Part shown: positions 36,623 to 48,619 of the stretch, in pieces | Numbering within the stretch: the first letter of the stretch is position 1 | How the letters are laid out: each line of letters begins with the position of its first letter | NCBI RefSeq assembly: GCF_000002595.2 | Contig: NC_057015.1 | Span: forward strand, 9,476,932 to 9,540,931 | Direction of reading: 5' to 3' | Origin: Chlamydomonas reinhardtii | Taxonomy: Eukaryota > Chlorophyta > Chlorophyceae > Chlamydomonadales > Chlamydomonadaceae | DNA length: 64,000 nt | Notes under the pieces: model-generated | Database searches by the model: none | The model's input: the letters and a program-made list of their open reading frames with translations, nothing else | Told to the model about the DNA's origin: nothing | Program-made: the position numbers and the translations under genes

Positions 36623-37009
36623 TGAGGCTGCACGGCGACGTCCTGCAGCAGCGGCACGCTGTCCGCCAAACCCCTGGTAGGCGTATGCCATAGAGGCGCC
36701 ATCCCTCGCACCAGCCTGGCCACCCCTAGCCCGGGAGGCAGCTGCCCAAAGGGGTTGGCGCCCTGGCCGCCGCCGCGGCCGGGTGCCTTGACCGAACTGC
36801 CTGCAGCACTGCTGCCCGTGGCCGCCGCTGTGAGGCCCATCCATCGCGCCCATGTCCAGAGCGCCTGCAGTCCCACCTGTAGCCAGCTCCAGACCCGCAG
36901 CCTCCACCAGCGCTGCCGCATCGCCACCGCTGGTCCCACCACCCCGCTGCTGGAGCAGCAGCAACGATGCCCGCTCGCGGCGAGCCAGGGCGTAGTCAGC
37001 GGAGGCCAC
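36367..37009 (-). pseudogene. Truncated gene piece with NPF, poly-Gln and Tyr-rich tail
   Basis: A minus-strand acceptor (ATGCAG, 37010-37015) opens an exon reading VASADYALARRERASLLLLQ and LELATG. A 77-bp GTGGGA...TGCAG intron can be removed in phase to continue SSVKAPGRGGGQGANPFGQL. A poly-Gln run (about 36590-36630) follows, and another frame reads AFAYPYADPYGYGYQQQH. NPF with a Q/Y-rich tail recalls clathrin-adaptor C-termini, but that is weak. No start codon or N-terminal domain can be found, and repeat A copy 2 begins 155 bp upstream, so the 5' part seems lost or displaced. It may be the end of a dead gene. Confidence 0.35.
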
Positions 37010-37163
37010 CTGCATGGGGTAGCAGTCACAAGTGGCGGTCCCCAGTTGGGCAGGATCGCAACCAGCACCTGCTATGCCCGTGCCACTGGCCACTGCCACC
37101 GCTTAAACCATGTGTCAGGACTCGCAGCCCCCGTTTGTGACCCCTGTGGCAGGCGAGGGGTGT

Positions 37164-37831
37164 TAGAAAGCTCAGGTTCTTACCCCATGCTCAATGTCAC
37201 AGAGCTTTAGGAGAGCATTATGCACGTGCTTTTAGTTTTTTAAGGGGGTGTCTGGTGAGGAAGTTCTGGGCCGCCAAAGTTGGGTGGTCGGTCCTCGTCC
37301 CTGGGGGTCCGTCGAGCGGATTTCGGGAAGCGCCCCACAAGCAGAACTAGGGGCCAAACACAGCACTACGAGGTTCATATGTGCACGTTATGCCGTAATA
37401 ACCACAAACAAAGCGTGGGAAGGCTGAGTTGCGCGTCCGGGGGTGGACATGTCGGCCCATGTCCCCACATTCGACAAAAGCGCACTGCCACGGCTGGGCT
37501 CTCTAGCGCTGGTGCGCATGAATTTACGTCTAACAAGGCTGCCGATGCACACTGTGCAACCGTCACACGGCAGAGAGTTGAGCACGGTGTGGGCTGGGTC
37601 AAGGGGATTTCAGTGGATAGGATCCCGCGTGTGACCGAAGTCTCAGAACAGGACCGCTGATGGCACAGCGTGATAGTGCTTGTCAAGAGGAGTTGATTGG
37701 CACCACTTTGTATTAAATGGAGGGGTTTTAACCCCTAAACAACAAGGTTTTGTCCGTGGGGGGGTCGTTCGTCCCCTCAAGGGGGGTCCCGGGGGATTTC
37801 GGGGCATGGGGTCTGGCACTTTGTTTCCTAC
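37164..37831 (-). repeat. Repeat A copy 2 (668 bp, no MITE)
   Basis: Reverse-complement match to 4189-5331 over its whole length except the MITE. It keeps a single CCCCCACG at the corresponding site (complement near 37757-37765), showing the state before insertion. The copies have diverged by scattered substitutions and small indels. Confidence 0.9.
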
Positions 37832-38181
37832 GTCATGTTCGCTTGTGCGTGTTGTGTTTTTTCAAGCACGTCAATTACTCCTGGCTGACATGACATGCGT
37901 GGGGTCTGGCTTACCGTTGGCACGAACTCGCCCCCGCCCAGGTCGCTTCGTTGATTGGTGGGCATTTACTTCGTGCGGTTGCACACTAGAGAGTGTAAAA
38001 CTGGGCAAAGATTCGCGAAGAGTACACGACGCTTTACATCCTTGTTTACATCTGTCAACCCGGCCTTGCATCCCAAGCCGAGACCTATGCAGCAATAATA
38101 TTAATAATAATATGCTTGCATATTTGGAGTTAAGTTGCCTAGACAACACAATAACATCGCCAAAGCCACCGCACAAACTCG
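37832..38181 (+). promoter_or_regulatory. Upstream region of the flavin monooxygenase gene
   Basis: Relatively AT-rich for this window, with an AATAATATTAATAATAATAT run at 38094-38113, 70-90 bp before the start codon. It may contain the core promoter; no factor site is recognised. Confidence 0.4.
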
Positions 38182-41130
38182 ATGCACGCAGTTATCTGCG
38201 GTGCCGGCCCAGCCGGTGTGCTTACATCAGTGTACCTTGCCCAATTGGGTTACGAAGTCGATGTATTTGAGCGGCGCGAGGAGCCCTCTCAGGTTCGTGG
38301 GTCTGCCGGGGGTGGCCGCACCAACGCCTCGCAATGACCCGTTGCCCCACCTTCGCAACGTACAGGCGCAATCTTCCTCGCAGCACTCTTACCCCATGGT
38401 GCTAGCCAACAGGTGCTGCGGCTAAGTTCTGGGTGATACAAGGTCATACGGGCAGGGTGTTATCGTGTGTAGCATATGGGTATTAGAGATGACAAGGGAC
38501 TATGACATGTACGCTGTGTGTGCGCCTCGCACAGGGCCACCGTGTGCATTGCTGACGCCGGTCTGCAGCCCGCGTGCTGCACGGAGCCGACCGCCCAGCC
38601 CTGCTGCGGCCACTACAGCCTGGGCAAGCTGCGCGGCGGCGGCGACCCGAAGCGCATGGGGCCCGAGATGGTGACATGGTGAGTTTTTTTCTATGGTGTG
38701 TTAATGCCTATTGGCGGCACAGCCCACTTTTCCCTTGCAAGGGAGAGCCACCTTTTCTTGTCATGATTCAGCACCGTCTTCCATGGTCTACCGTCTGCCA
38801 TTGGCTTTTCAACACCAGGAGGCTGTGACAACGCGCGCTCTAACGTGCCGCATGCGGTGTGCGCAACCTCCTGGGTGCAGGGTGGTGGACCGGGTGGGTC
38901 TGGCGGCGGACCTGCTGGCTGAGGCACGCCGCGTGTGCCCAGGTGCGTGCGCTGGGAAAGGCACGAAGGGTAAGGGTCGATACCGTACATGCAAGTATGG
39001 AGCATAAGCAAAAAAGGCTATTCTTGGTGGAACACCGGCTGAGTGCACCCCTCTGCCGCCCCCACCCACCCACCCACCCCCCCGTCGGTACCTCATTTAC
39101 CAAATCCTTCTCTATGAACGGCTACACCCCCCCTTCGTCAGACCGCATTCGCTTCCACTTCAACGCCGCCCTCACCGACCTGGACCTGGCGGGCCGCCGG
39201 GTGGTGTTCAGCCTCACCCAGCCCCCAAGCACCAACACCACCACCAAGGTAAGAGCATGGGCTCAGAAGCGGCGGTACGACTGGAAAGGGCGCCTACCGT
39301 GTGTGTTGGGAAAGGGCGTCTACCGCCGCACAGCGTCACACTTCACCCCTACGCTCCCCACCCACCTTATCATCTCCTCCTCATCCTCACCCCCTCCCTG
39401 CTGTCCTCACTGGACGTGAGCACTTCAAAATTGTGATAAATTCACTCGGTTCTCCATGAACGGCTACCCCCCTCAGGAGGTGTGTGGCTACGACCTGCTG
39501 GTGGGCGCTGACGGCGCCAGCAGCGGCGTGAGGGGCGCCATGTGCGCCCAGCTGCCGCCGCACCGCTTCAGCGCCCAGCTGCTCTACCAGTCAGTGGTTG
39601 TGTACCGCACATTCCACGGACTGCCTCGCACAGAGCCCGAGCTAGTGCCGGGCATTGGGGAGCACCAGCCCAAACAGCACCTGTACTGGTGGGTGTGGCG
39701 CACTGGGTACAGGGGCGCAGCACCAGTAGCGGCGTGCATGCCCGGCCCACAGCTGGCGACCACTGTCGCCCAGGTTGGCGACGTGGACCCTTCCGTTGAG
39801 CTGCCTCATGACTTCTGAATTGCTGCTGCTGATGGCGCTGCCTCAGGTATGACAACCGCGCGGGGCCGCTGGTGACGTTCTGGCTGAACGAGGCGGGCCA
39901 GCTGGACGGCCTGGTGTCCAAGGTCATGGAGTGAGTCAGCGGGAATAGGCGATGGGGTGTGTGGCTGGATGTGTGGGCAGGTTGCAGGATCCGTTAGTGG
40001 CATTAACCCACACATGCCGTTGCCATGCCCGTTCAACGCCGCAGCTGGTCGGCTCCTGCACTGTCTTCCCTCATCCGCTCCACGCACCCCGCCATCCCGA
40101 CCTACCTGGTGGACGGCATTGTGGAGCAGGTGCGTGCGTGGGTAGGGGCCAGATGTGCGTGTGTGAGACGTCTAAGGCACGTGCTTGGGACTTGCGGTGC
40201 ACCGGGTGTTGACGCAACGCAACCCAAGACCAGCTTGCTGAGTGGGTGTTGGGTTCTCCGGCTTCCCTCCTCAGGTCTGCCCCAAGGAGTCCTCCGCCGA
40301 GGCGCCGGCAGGTGGCGGCAGTCGCTTCGGCTGTGTGGTGCGCTGCCGCCCCTTCCACGCAGCTGAGGAGGGGGTGGTGCTGGTGGGGGACGCCGCCCAC
40401 CCGGTGACTGGGCACCTGGGCCAGGGCGCCAACATGGCTCTGGAGAGCGCGAGGGCGCTGGCGGCGGCGCTGAGGCGGTTCGGCCCCGGGCGTCAGGCGG
40501 AGGCGCTGGCCGCCTACAGCGCTGAGCGGGCCGCCGACACGGCCGCCTGTCAGCACCTGGAGATGTCCATGGCGGCCTTTGCGCTGCCGCCCGCCTACCA
40601 GCCCGGGGGCAAGCACAGCAAGGGCGACAGCAGCGATGTGCAGGGGGGTGGTGGTGGCGGCAGCGCCCCCTTCTCTCTGTTGTTCCGTCTGTACGCCAGC
40701 TGGCTGATCATGGGCTCCATGATGGTGGGGCTGGCGGGGCACACGCTGGCGCCGAGGGCCTTCCCGCTGCCCATCTGGCTCATGGCGGCCACACGCGACA
40801 GGTGAGGTGTGGCACTGAGGGCCTGGGAGTGCGGAGAGGCACAGGGATTTGGTGGAGGCTGATGAAGCGGCGACCTGCAACAGGAATGCTCTGCGCCACT
40901 ACCCGTGCAAGTACGAACTGTACCTGTATACACATGCCGAGGTGTCGGCCTGTACCCTTGTCTCCTCAAAGACACTCCAATCCCCGCACCTTGCACCTCC
41001 CCCCTGCAGCCGCCTGCGTTATTCGGTCATCCTGCAGCGCGCCCGCCTCATGGCCGGTGGACTGGTGCTGGCGGGCGGGGCGGCAGCGGCGGCGTCAGTG
41101 GCGCTGGCGGTGCGCTGGTGGCGCCGCTGA
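38182..41130 (+). CDS. FAD monooxygenase, kynurenine-3-monooxygenase-like, tail-anchored
   Basis: Class A flavoprotein hydroxylase. It starts MHAVICGAGPAGVLTSVYLA, the FAD dinucleotide-binding GxGxxG followed by the ribose-binding Glu in VDVFERREE (38182-38292). Middle exons give DRIRFHFNAALTDLDLAG (39144-39248) and CGYDLLVGADGASSGVRGAM, the DG motif (39477-39690). The last large exon (40275-40801) has VLVGDAAHPVTGHLGQGANM, the FAD-ribityl GD motif. Two hydrophobic segments follow, near 40680-40790 and in the final exon (LMAGGLVLAGGAAAAASVAL), ending RWWRR. The same two C-terminal membrane segments occur in mitochondrial kynurenine monooxygenase, so an outer-mitochondrial or other membrane location is likely. 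The exon at about 38570-38675 is the least certain. The substrate cannot be fixed; other UbiH-like hydroxylases share these motifs. Confidence 0.82.
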
Positions 41131-42295
41131 GCCGAGCTATAGTTGGTAGCGGCTGGCAATGCAGTGCAGAGACCAAGCGTCCTGAAGTTTGTCGTCAGAG
41201 TTTCACTTCGCAGGAGAGCGTCCTAAAGCCAGCGACTTGAGGGCTCGTCTATTTCTGTCGTAGTTGCGTGGCATACCTCGTAGGCTCGTACAGGTTCTCA
41301 AAATGAGGTCGAAGGTATAGGGGTCAATCCCCGGAGTCGGGTGTGGCCATGTGGCTCAAAGCGTAAGTTTGAGTGCCGACTGGATGCACGCGCGCAAAGC
41401 AGTGATGGGCCTTTACCGCGGGGTTGCAGTTGTTGAGAGCGGCACAGGGCTCACGTCTGCCCTTGTGGTGGGCAGGAGTTGTATACGTGGGTGAGACAGC
41501 AGCTGGAGCTGGCAAAGAGGCAGCACCAAAAGTGTGTGGCTGTGCAGGAGAGAGGCTTAGGGAATGTTGTACGTGCGTTGACGCAAGGCTGCAGAAGAGG
41601 AGAGGCGCGGTGTAGCAGTGGAAGTGTGGAACCGTACAACCTGTCATATGATTGCAATGCTTAAATGCGAATGCACACGGCATATGATGGCTGTGGAGCG
41701 TGCCGTTACCCGCTTGCAACTGAGTGCGAGGCGAGTGAGAGGCGAGTGAGAAGTCGTATTCTGCGGTCGGAGGTAGTCGAAAGAGCAGCCAGTGGATTGG
41801 GAGGAGCTGCCTGCGTGTGCACTTGGTGGCTGAGGAATTCCGTACGGGCAGATGCTGCACGTGCGGAGCGCGACGGATCAACGGCCTAACGTGGACGACA
41901 AGACATGCAACGAAACACGAATCACGTGACTACGATGGCCCTGCATGGCGTCGAGCAATGAGCACCAGCTTGGCAGGTGTGTAAACTTGTCGCAGCTGTA
42001 TCTGTCAGGTCCAGTCCGTCTTATCAGCCCGATAGCCGCTAGCAGCTGCGTTCCATTGAGGCATTGACGCACATCGATACCCGACACGGTACTGCCGGTG
42101 AGCAGGCCAAGTGTCACGCTACCGTACGTCGCACCGGGCATCACAGGAAGCCAGGAACTGGATTCCCCTACACCAGCACACGGCGTAGCGCGAAATGCAT
42201 ATAGCTACACGTGCAACCTGCCGGCTGCGCGCCTCTTTGATAGATCTGCCTAGGCCATCACGCAACGCGCACTATCATGTCACGACGTGTGGGCC
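41131..42295. other. Intergenic region between convergent genes
   Basis: Contains the monooxygenase 3' UTR with a TGTAA signal at 41980-41984, then the 3' side of the phosphatase gene. The minus frame 41324-41881 has no recognisable domain. Confidence 0.5.
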
Positions 42296-45028
42296 CTACT
42301 CCACGTACCCCAGAGCCCGCAGCCCCTCCAGTACACCACCTGCAGCCGGCAGCCGCGCCAGGTGCACCCGCGGCCGCAGCGCATTCCCGCCACTGCCACC
42401 CCCGCCTGTACCAACCCTGCTGCGCCCGTCGCTACCACAGTCGGTGCTCATGCTTGACAGGCTGAGACCTGAGCCCTCACACACATTGCTGCCGCCGGAG
42501 CCGCCACTGCTATTGCCGCCTGAGCTGTCAGACGCACAGCCGTGCCTGTCCCTCCAGCGCTCCAGTAGCAGCCGTGCCGCCTCCCCCGCCTGTGGCCCCA
42601 GCTCTGTCGCCACCGCTACCCCAGCCACCGCTGCGGCGCCCGCGTCCCAGGCCGCCTGCAGCGGCTGCAAGTGCGGCTGGTGGGGCTGCGTGGACCTCAG
42701 GGTGCCACGTCCATCGCCCGTGATGCCAGGCGCGGGGCGGTCAGCTGCTGCGGCCTCGCTGGCGGCCGCAGTCGGGGCCTCGACCGCCATAGCGGCGGCG
42801 GCGAAGCGGCGCACAGTGGGGTGGCAGTTGGCCACCGCAATGGAGGCGTGTGGCGAACCCTGTCACACGTCATGGAGCACGGGGCACGTGGGGGCGTCAT
42901 CAGCTGACGCCTGTCAGGTCAACCTCTACCAAGCAACCTCCATTACCCTACCCGGCTCATCAGCACCCCTGCCGCCTCCTCCTCCGCCGTCCTCACCGCC
43001 AGCATGTCCAAGTCGTTGGGCGCATCACCCGCCACCACCACCGCCTCCAGGCCCAAACCCGGAGGCAGGGGCTGCGCAGTTCTGCTGTCCTGCGCACTGC
43101 CACTAGCGCGGGTGGCAGGGGCCATAGCGCTGCAGTCGCCGCCGCACGCTCCCGTCCGTTCGAGCCGCAGCAGCCACTGCGCAGCGTAGGTCGCCGCCGC
43201 CAGCTTGCCGGCCCGGACTGGCAGAATGTCCGCATACGCCCAGCCCGGGCCCGGCTCTGAGGGAGACGGCCACGCAACGGAGGGGCAGGCCATATTCTCA
43301 GCCATTGTTCGGCAAGTCGTGGAAACCTTGTGTCCCTCAAGGCCAACGCAACGCTCCTCCATTCCGGTCCACACGTACCAAAGCAACCCATCACCCACCC
43401 GGCCCAATCGGCAGTGTGGCTTACCGTCGCTGGGCCCCACCACCAGTCGGTACCTCACACCGCGACCCGCCAGCGCAGCGTCCAGCGCGACCAGGCCGGG
43501 TGCCAGTCGGCCCACCGCCAGCGTCACAGTCAGCTTGAGCGACTCGTTCTCTTCGGCACCGCGCCAGCCCAGGCTAGGGGGAGAAGAAGACGAGGCAGGG
43601 GAGGCTTGGGCCCGAAAAGTTCCAAGTAACTCCGGAGTACTCCAACCACGCACAAATCAAATAAATGATCGAGCGAGCCTTGGCGTTGCCATGCAAGCCC
43701 TCGGACAACTGTCCATGGCGGCACCTCTCCCTGTTCTCCTGGCACGTACCCGCCCGACCCACCCGGCCCACCTGTCCGGCCCCAGCCGCTGCATCACCTC
43801 CTGCACCGCCACCGTCACCTGGCCGATGTGCCAGTCGGCGCCTTCCTCGCCATCCTCAGCAGCGAGGTCGTCACTGCTGCCCCCACTGCTGCCCCCATTG
43901 CTGCCAACCAACCCCTCCACGTGCTCCGCCCAGGCCTTGTGCTCGACCCACTGCCAGTCGCACTGCTGGCCAGTGACTGCGTCCTCAGGAGCCGCTGCGG
44001 CGGGTGTTGGCTCCGGCGGCTCCATCACTGCGGATGCGGCCGCTGCAGGTGCGGGTGTGTACATGCGTGTGCCGACGCCGCATATCAGCACGTCAGGCTG
44101 GGCCAACAGGCCGCACCGCTCCCGCTGGGCGGCCAAGAACAGCGGCAGCGTCCTGGGCGTGGGCGAGGTGGGAGAGGTGCGCCAGGCAGGCGAGGTGGGT
44201 GGGGAACAACTAGAGCGTTGGAGGCGGACCGGGAAGGTGGACGCGCGGACGCCCGGTGGGGCACACTGGACCCTTCCTCGCCATCCCATGGCCCGTCCTC
44301 TAATCCAGTGCCCCGTCCAACACCCGCACCGATCAGCCATGCACCCACCTGCCGGTGTTGACCACGAACCAGCACGGCGGGTGCGCCCCACTGCCCCCAC
44401 CGCTGCCGCCAGCACCGCCAGCACGTGGGCCTGACGCGGCGCCGCCCTCCTTCTGACACAACCCCTGCTGCGCCTGCTGCTGCCTCCACCGCTGCCTCCA
44501 GGTGTCCAGTGCCGCCGCCAGCTGGGCGCTGTGGGCGTTACACTGCTGCGTTGACCACCTCGCCGCCTTCTTCCCGGACCCCCCACCCCCATCTGCGCCT
44601 GTGTGACAAACATGAAGCGGTTCGCGGTTCAGGAGACCTCCAAGCAGGTATGCATGCACTCACAGAAACGTACACGCACTACTCACACCCACTGTTGCCC
44701 CCCACCCCACCCCCCTGCCCCCCTCACCCCCGCTCATGTCCAGCTCGCCGCCCACCAGGGTGTCATCCAGGTCGCATATGAGCACCAGCGGCCGCAGCAG
44801 CCGGGGCACACACCACGACGACCCAGCGGCCACGGCAGTAGCCGCAGTAGCTCCAGGAAAGGAGGTGCCCGAGGCGGCTGCAGTGGGTAGTGAGGTGGGC
44901 ACAGGGCGACCCGCCGGGCCAGCGGTGGCGCCTGATGCCGCAGCGGCTGGCAGCAGGCGTGAGGGTGCGGGGCTGCTGGCGTTTGCCCGGCCGCCGCCAC
45001 CTGCTCCAGCGCCGGTGCTCATTCGCAT
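42296..45028 (-). CDS. Sucrose-phosphatase-domain HAD hydrolase (stand-alone)
   Basis: HAD phosphatase of the S6PP family, which removes phosphate from sucrose-6-phosphate or related sugar phosphates. From the ATG at 45028 about 80 Ala/Gly/Ser/Pro residues come first, perhaps a plastid presequence. Motif I is LVLICDLDDTLVGG (about 44740-44790) and motif II CWFVVNTGR (about 44355). Then PDVLICGVGTRMY and DWQWVEHKAWAEH follow. Motif III Lys is in YADILPVRAGKLAAATYA, and motif IV is VVVAGDAPNDLDML. The C-terminus RLPAAGGVLEGLRALGYVE (stop 42296) matches the AAGILEGL-HFG end of sucrose phosphatases. Gly/Ser-rich inserts lie between the motifs. It is tandem with the kinase-epimerase gene 553 bp upstream. 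The real substrate is uncertain. Confidence 0.82.
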
Positions 45029-45580
45029 GTCTGCTGCTGCTGCAAGAGCTGCTGCGCCCGTGTGGTCGTGGGGCAGCCGCCCGAGCGCTCGCGAGGGTCC
45101 GGCGAGCGCGCTGCTGGCTTGCGAAAGCGCAGAGCAAAGGCTCCAGGAGATAGGCAGACAATGTGGCGCCAGCTGACAAGTACAGATGGAAGAGTGCTGA
45201 GTGCGACCGTATGTGTATAGAGACACGCAGCGACCGCTTCGGAACCCTGAACGGTTCCGTTGAATACTGCGGGCCAGCTTACACAGCAACAACATGCGCT
45301 GAAATCCATTACAGGCGGAATGCGCCTCCAATGCAGTCTTTGTGCTTAGATTGGCGCACGCTGGACTCTTGCGGTCCAGCGCACGCCAAGCCACCACACG
45401 CCTCCCTTGTGCTGCCCTCCCGACCCGCCATCCTCCACCAGCCATCCTGCCCCTGCCCCCTGGCGTGTCCGCACCCGCCGTGTCCGCGCCCGCCGTTTTC
45501 CTCCCAACGCTTGCTTCCCCGTGCTGCTCAGTGCACCGATGCACCTCCCCTGCAGTGCACGCCCTCACTTGCTCCCGCGC
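45029..45580 (-). promoter_or_regulatory. Spacer: fusion-gene 3' UTR and phosphatase promoter
   Basis: Two TGTAA signals on the minus strand (45309-45313 and 45279-45283) lie about 270-300 bp behind the stop of the kinase-epimerase gene. The phosphatase promoter must sit in the remaining 250 bp. Confidence 0.55.
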
Positions 45581-47848
45581 CTATGCCTTTTTCTGCGCCG
45601 CCGCCGCCAGCCCAGACGCCACCGCCGCGCGCAGCTCATCCATACCCGCCGCCAGACCCTGCGCATGTGTGTATGCATGAGTGCGAGGTCCAGAGGGCAG
45701 TGGGTGTTTAGTTGGTTGACGCAGAGGACGGAGCTCTGACAAAATAGCTTGGCGTTTGGACCGCACCTTCAGCCCCGTTCCGCTCCTTCCCATCCCACTA
45801 GCCACTCCATTGCCCTCCCACACCCACGCGCCCCATGCTATGACCCATCCCATCGCACCTTGCTGTGTCCGAACAGGAAGCTGCCCGCCACCAACACGTC
45901 CGCCCCCGCCGCCACGGCCTCAGCCGCAGTGGCCGCATTGACGCCGCCGTCAACCTGGACGTCCGTGAGGGCGCGCGTTAGTAGGCACATGCGGAGGAAA
46001 TACACCTCCAGCCCTGGCATCGGGCGGAACGCAGTGTCCACAGCATTGATTGCTGCCCCAATGCGAGTGGCCTGTGCGACGACGCTGAGCCCCTATCAAC
46101 AGACCGCTGCCTGCTCCCCCTCCACCCCACCAGTGCCACCCCACCAGCCATCCCCCCCCCCCCAGGTCTCCACTCACCTGGATGCGCAGTTCCGGCCCAG
46201 CCGCCTGCCGCAGCTGCCGCACCTTGTCCAGCACCGCCGGCCTGAAGGCCTGGCCGCCCCAGCCCGGAGCCACCGCCAGCAGCAGCACCACGTCCACACC
46301 GCCCCGGGCCGCCAGCGACACCAGGGAGTCCTGGCGGGAGGACGGGCGTGGAGGACGGGGGGGAGGACGGCCGAGGATCAGGGAGGTAGGGACATGAACG
46401 TACGCGCGGCAATGTTGTCTAATGCCAGCGGGTATGTGACGGATGGGCAAAGGAAGCAGTGCCCAGCCCTCCCTCGTGGTGCTCATCTCCATTGCACACT
46501 CCCTGACACCCACCGGCAGAGGTGTGTCGGGCGCCAGAGCCACGCCCGCCCTCAGCCCCGCCCCGCGGATCCAGCCCAGCAGCACGGCCACCTCAGCCTC
46601 GGGCGCAATCTCCCTGCAGGTGGGAGATAGGCGGGAAGGCGGGTAGGCAGATGGGTGGGTAGGTAGGTCCAGTGGCTGACCAGCTTCACACCGCATCAGC
46701 GGCGCACCACGACCAGTTAGAACCCAAGTCGAGCTGAGCGGTACTCACGCACTAGCTGCCCTTCCACACCCAATTCCAAGCCCCCCCCCCCCCCCACGAG
46801 CAGGCCGGCCCCCGGCACGCACCAGTGCACGGTGATGCCTGCCGCCCCCGCCTTGACCAGCGAGTCGATGTAGCGGCCCGGATGCTGCGTGTGGGTGGGC
46901 GGCGACGTTGGGCAGGCACGGGGTTGGTTGCACCATTCGCAGAAGCAATTAGAGAGGTAAGCGGTAAGCACAGGGCACAGCAAGCCGAATCGCAGTTGCA
47001 TACAATACTCGTGGGGGACCCCTGCATACTAGTTGAGCAATGGCGATGATGAACAGGCGAACCAGCTGGCACCCCCGCCCCTACCCCCACCCTTTACCCT
47101 ATCCCCCTGCACCACCCACCATCACGGCCAGGTGCACGTCCAGCGGCAGGCGGGTGGCGCGGGCCAGTGCCGCCACCACCGGCGGCCCCACAGTGAAGTT
47201 GCGGCAGGCGGACCAGGAGCCGTCAAACGCGTCCACGTGCAGCCAGCCCGCACCAGCAGCCTCAGCCGCCGCAGCCGCAGCCGCTAGGTTGGCGAAGTCG
47301 GCAGCCAGAATGCTGGGAGCCAGGATGACGCCACCCGCTGCGGCCCCTGCTGCCGCACCTCCGCCGCCGCCGCCTGCAGGCTCACCTGCAGGCCTGGGCC
47401 CAGCCGCCGCCTCCGCCGCCGCCTCCTTGCCGCCGCCCAGCTCCAACGACACGCCCTCCGCACTCACCACCCCGCCACTGCCCGACCGCTCAGCCGAGAC
47501 AGCCGCCAGGTGCGGTCCGGACGAGCCGCCGTTGGCTCCCGCCTGCGCCTTCTGCCCTTGCTGCCCCGCGGGCAGGTCGTGGTCGTGGTCCCCATGGAAC
47601 AGGGGCGCCAGGGCCGGGTACAGCGCCGCGTACCGGGCCAGTGGGACTGCGTATGCGGCCACTGCGGCCGGGTCCGGCTCCACCTGCCGCTCCACGTGCA
47701 CCATGTGCTGCACCGCCCCCGGCACGTCTGCGTACCAGCCCGCCGCCACCGCCGCCAGGATGGCGCACCCCAACATGGGCGCCTCGCACTCGCTGTGAGG
47801 CAGGCAGGCAGGCAGGCGAGGTGATGGTGTGAGGCCGGGGTAGGCTGG

Positions 47849-47901
<53 letters not shown>

Positions 47902-48588
47902 GAGAACAGGCGATGCAGGTGACATCGGGGTGCAGCGGTAATCATGAGCGTTAGTATGGCGATGGCGAACCTCAACGCATTAGATCAACACTGGCTCAAG
48001 CCGATGCACGCCACCCAGCCCGTACGTACACACACAGCCCCTCGCACACAGGCGCTCCCACGAACGCAGGCGCGCACACGCACACAGCCGCCCACAGGCG
48101 CTCACCGTGTGAGCCTCAGCGGCACTCCGCTCATGTCGGCATGGATCTGCAGCCACAGCTCGGACCGGGCCGCGCCGCCAGCCAGTGTGATGGCGGAGGG
48201 CAGCAGGTAGCCGGAGGCGGACATGGCGCGCAGGATGACCGCAGTGCCTGGGGGAGGGACGGGCAGCAATGCCGGGAGGAGGGGCGGCCGCAGTGATGCA
48301 CTCCCCGACCAGCCCCTCGCCCCTCCCCCCCTCTGCAGCACCACACACCTGCCGCAACGCTCTCCAGCAGAGCTCGGAACACGTGGCCCCGCCCGTGCTT
48401 GAGTGTGAGTCCTGCCAGTGCGCCGCGGGACAGCGGGTCCGTGTGCGGCGTGCGGTTGCCCTGCGTGTGCATGCGGGTTGGAAGGAAAGAGGTGTTGGGG
48501 GTGATTGGGCCGTGGCGTACTCGGTACACATTGCACGTGTCAGTGCTAGGTGGCATGTATCAGGGATAGGTGCATGCTTCTTACACAC

Positions 48589-48619
<31 letters not shown>

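Noticed and set aside
41324-41881. 185-codon minus-strand frame downstream of the monooxygenase
   Set aside because: His/Ser/Pro-rich without motifs, and it overlaps the expected 3' UTR.
47846-47900. GGCA array considered as a CRISPR-like repeat
   Set aside because: It is a pure tetranucleotide microsatellite with no spacers, and this is a eukaryotic nuclear intron.
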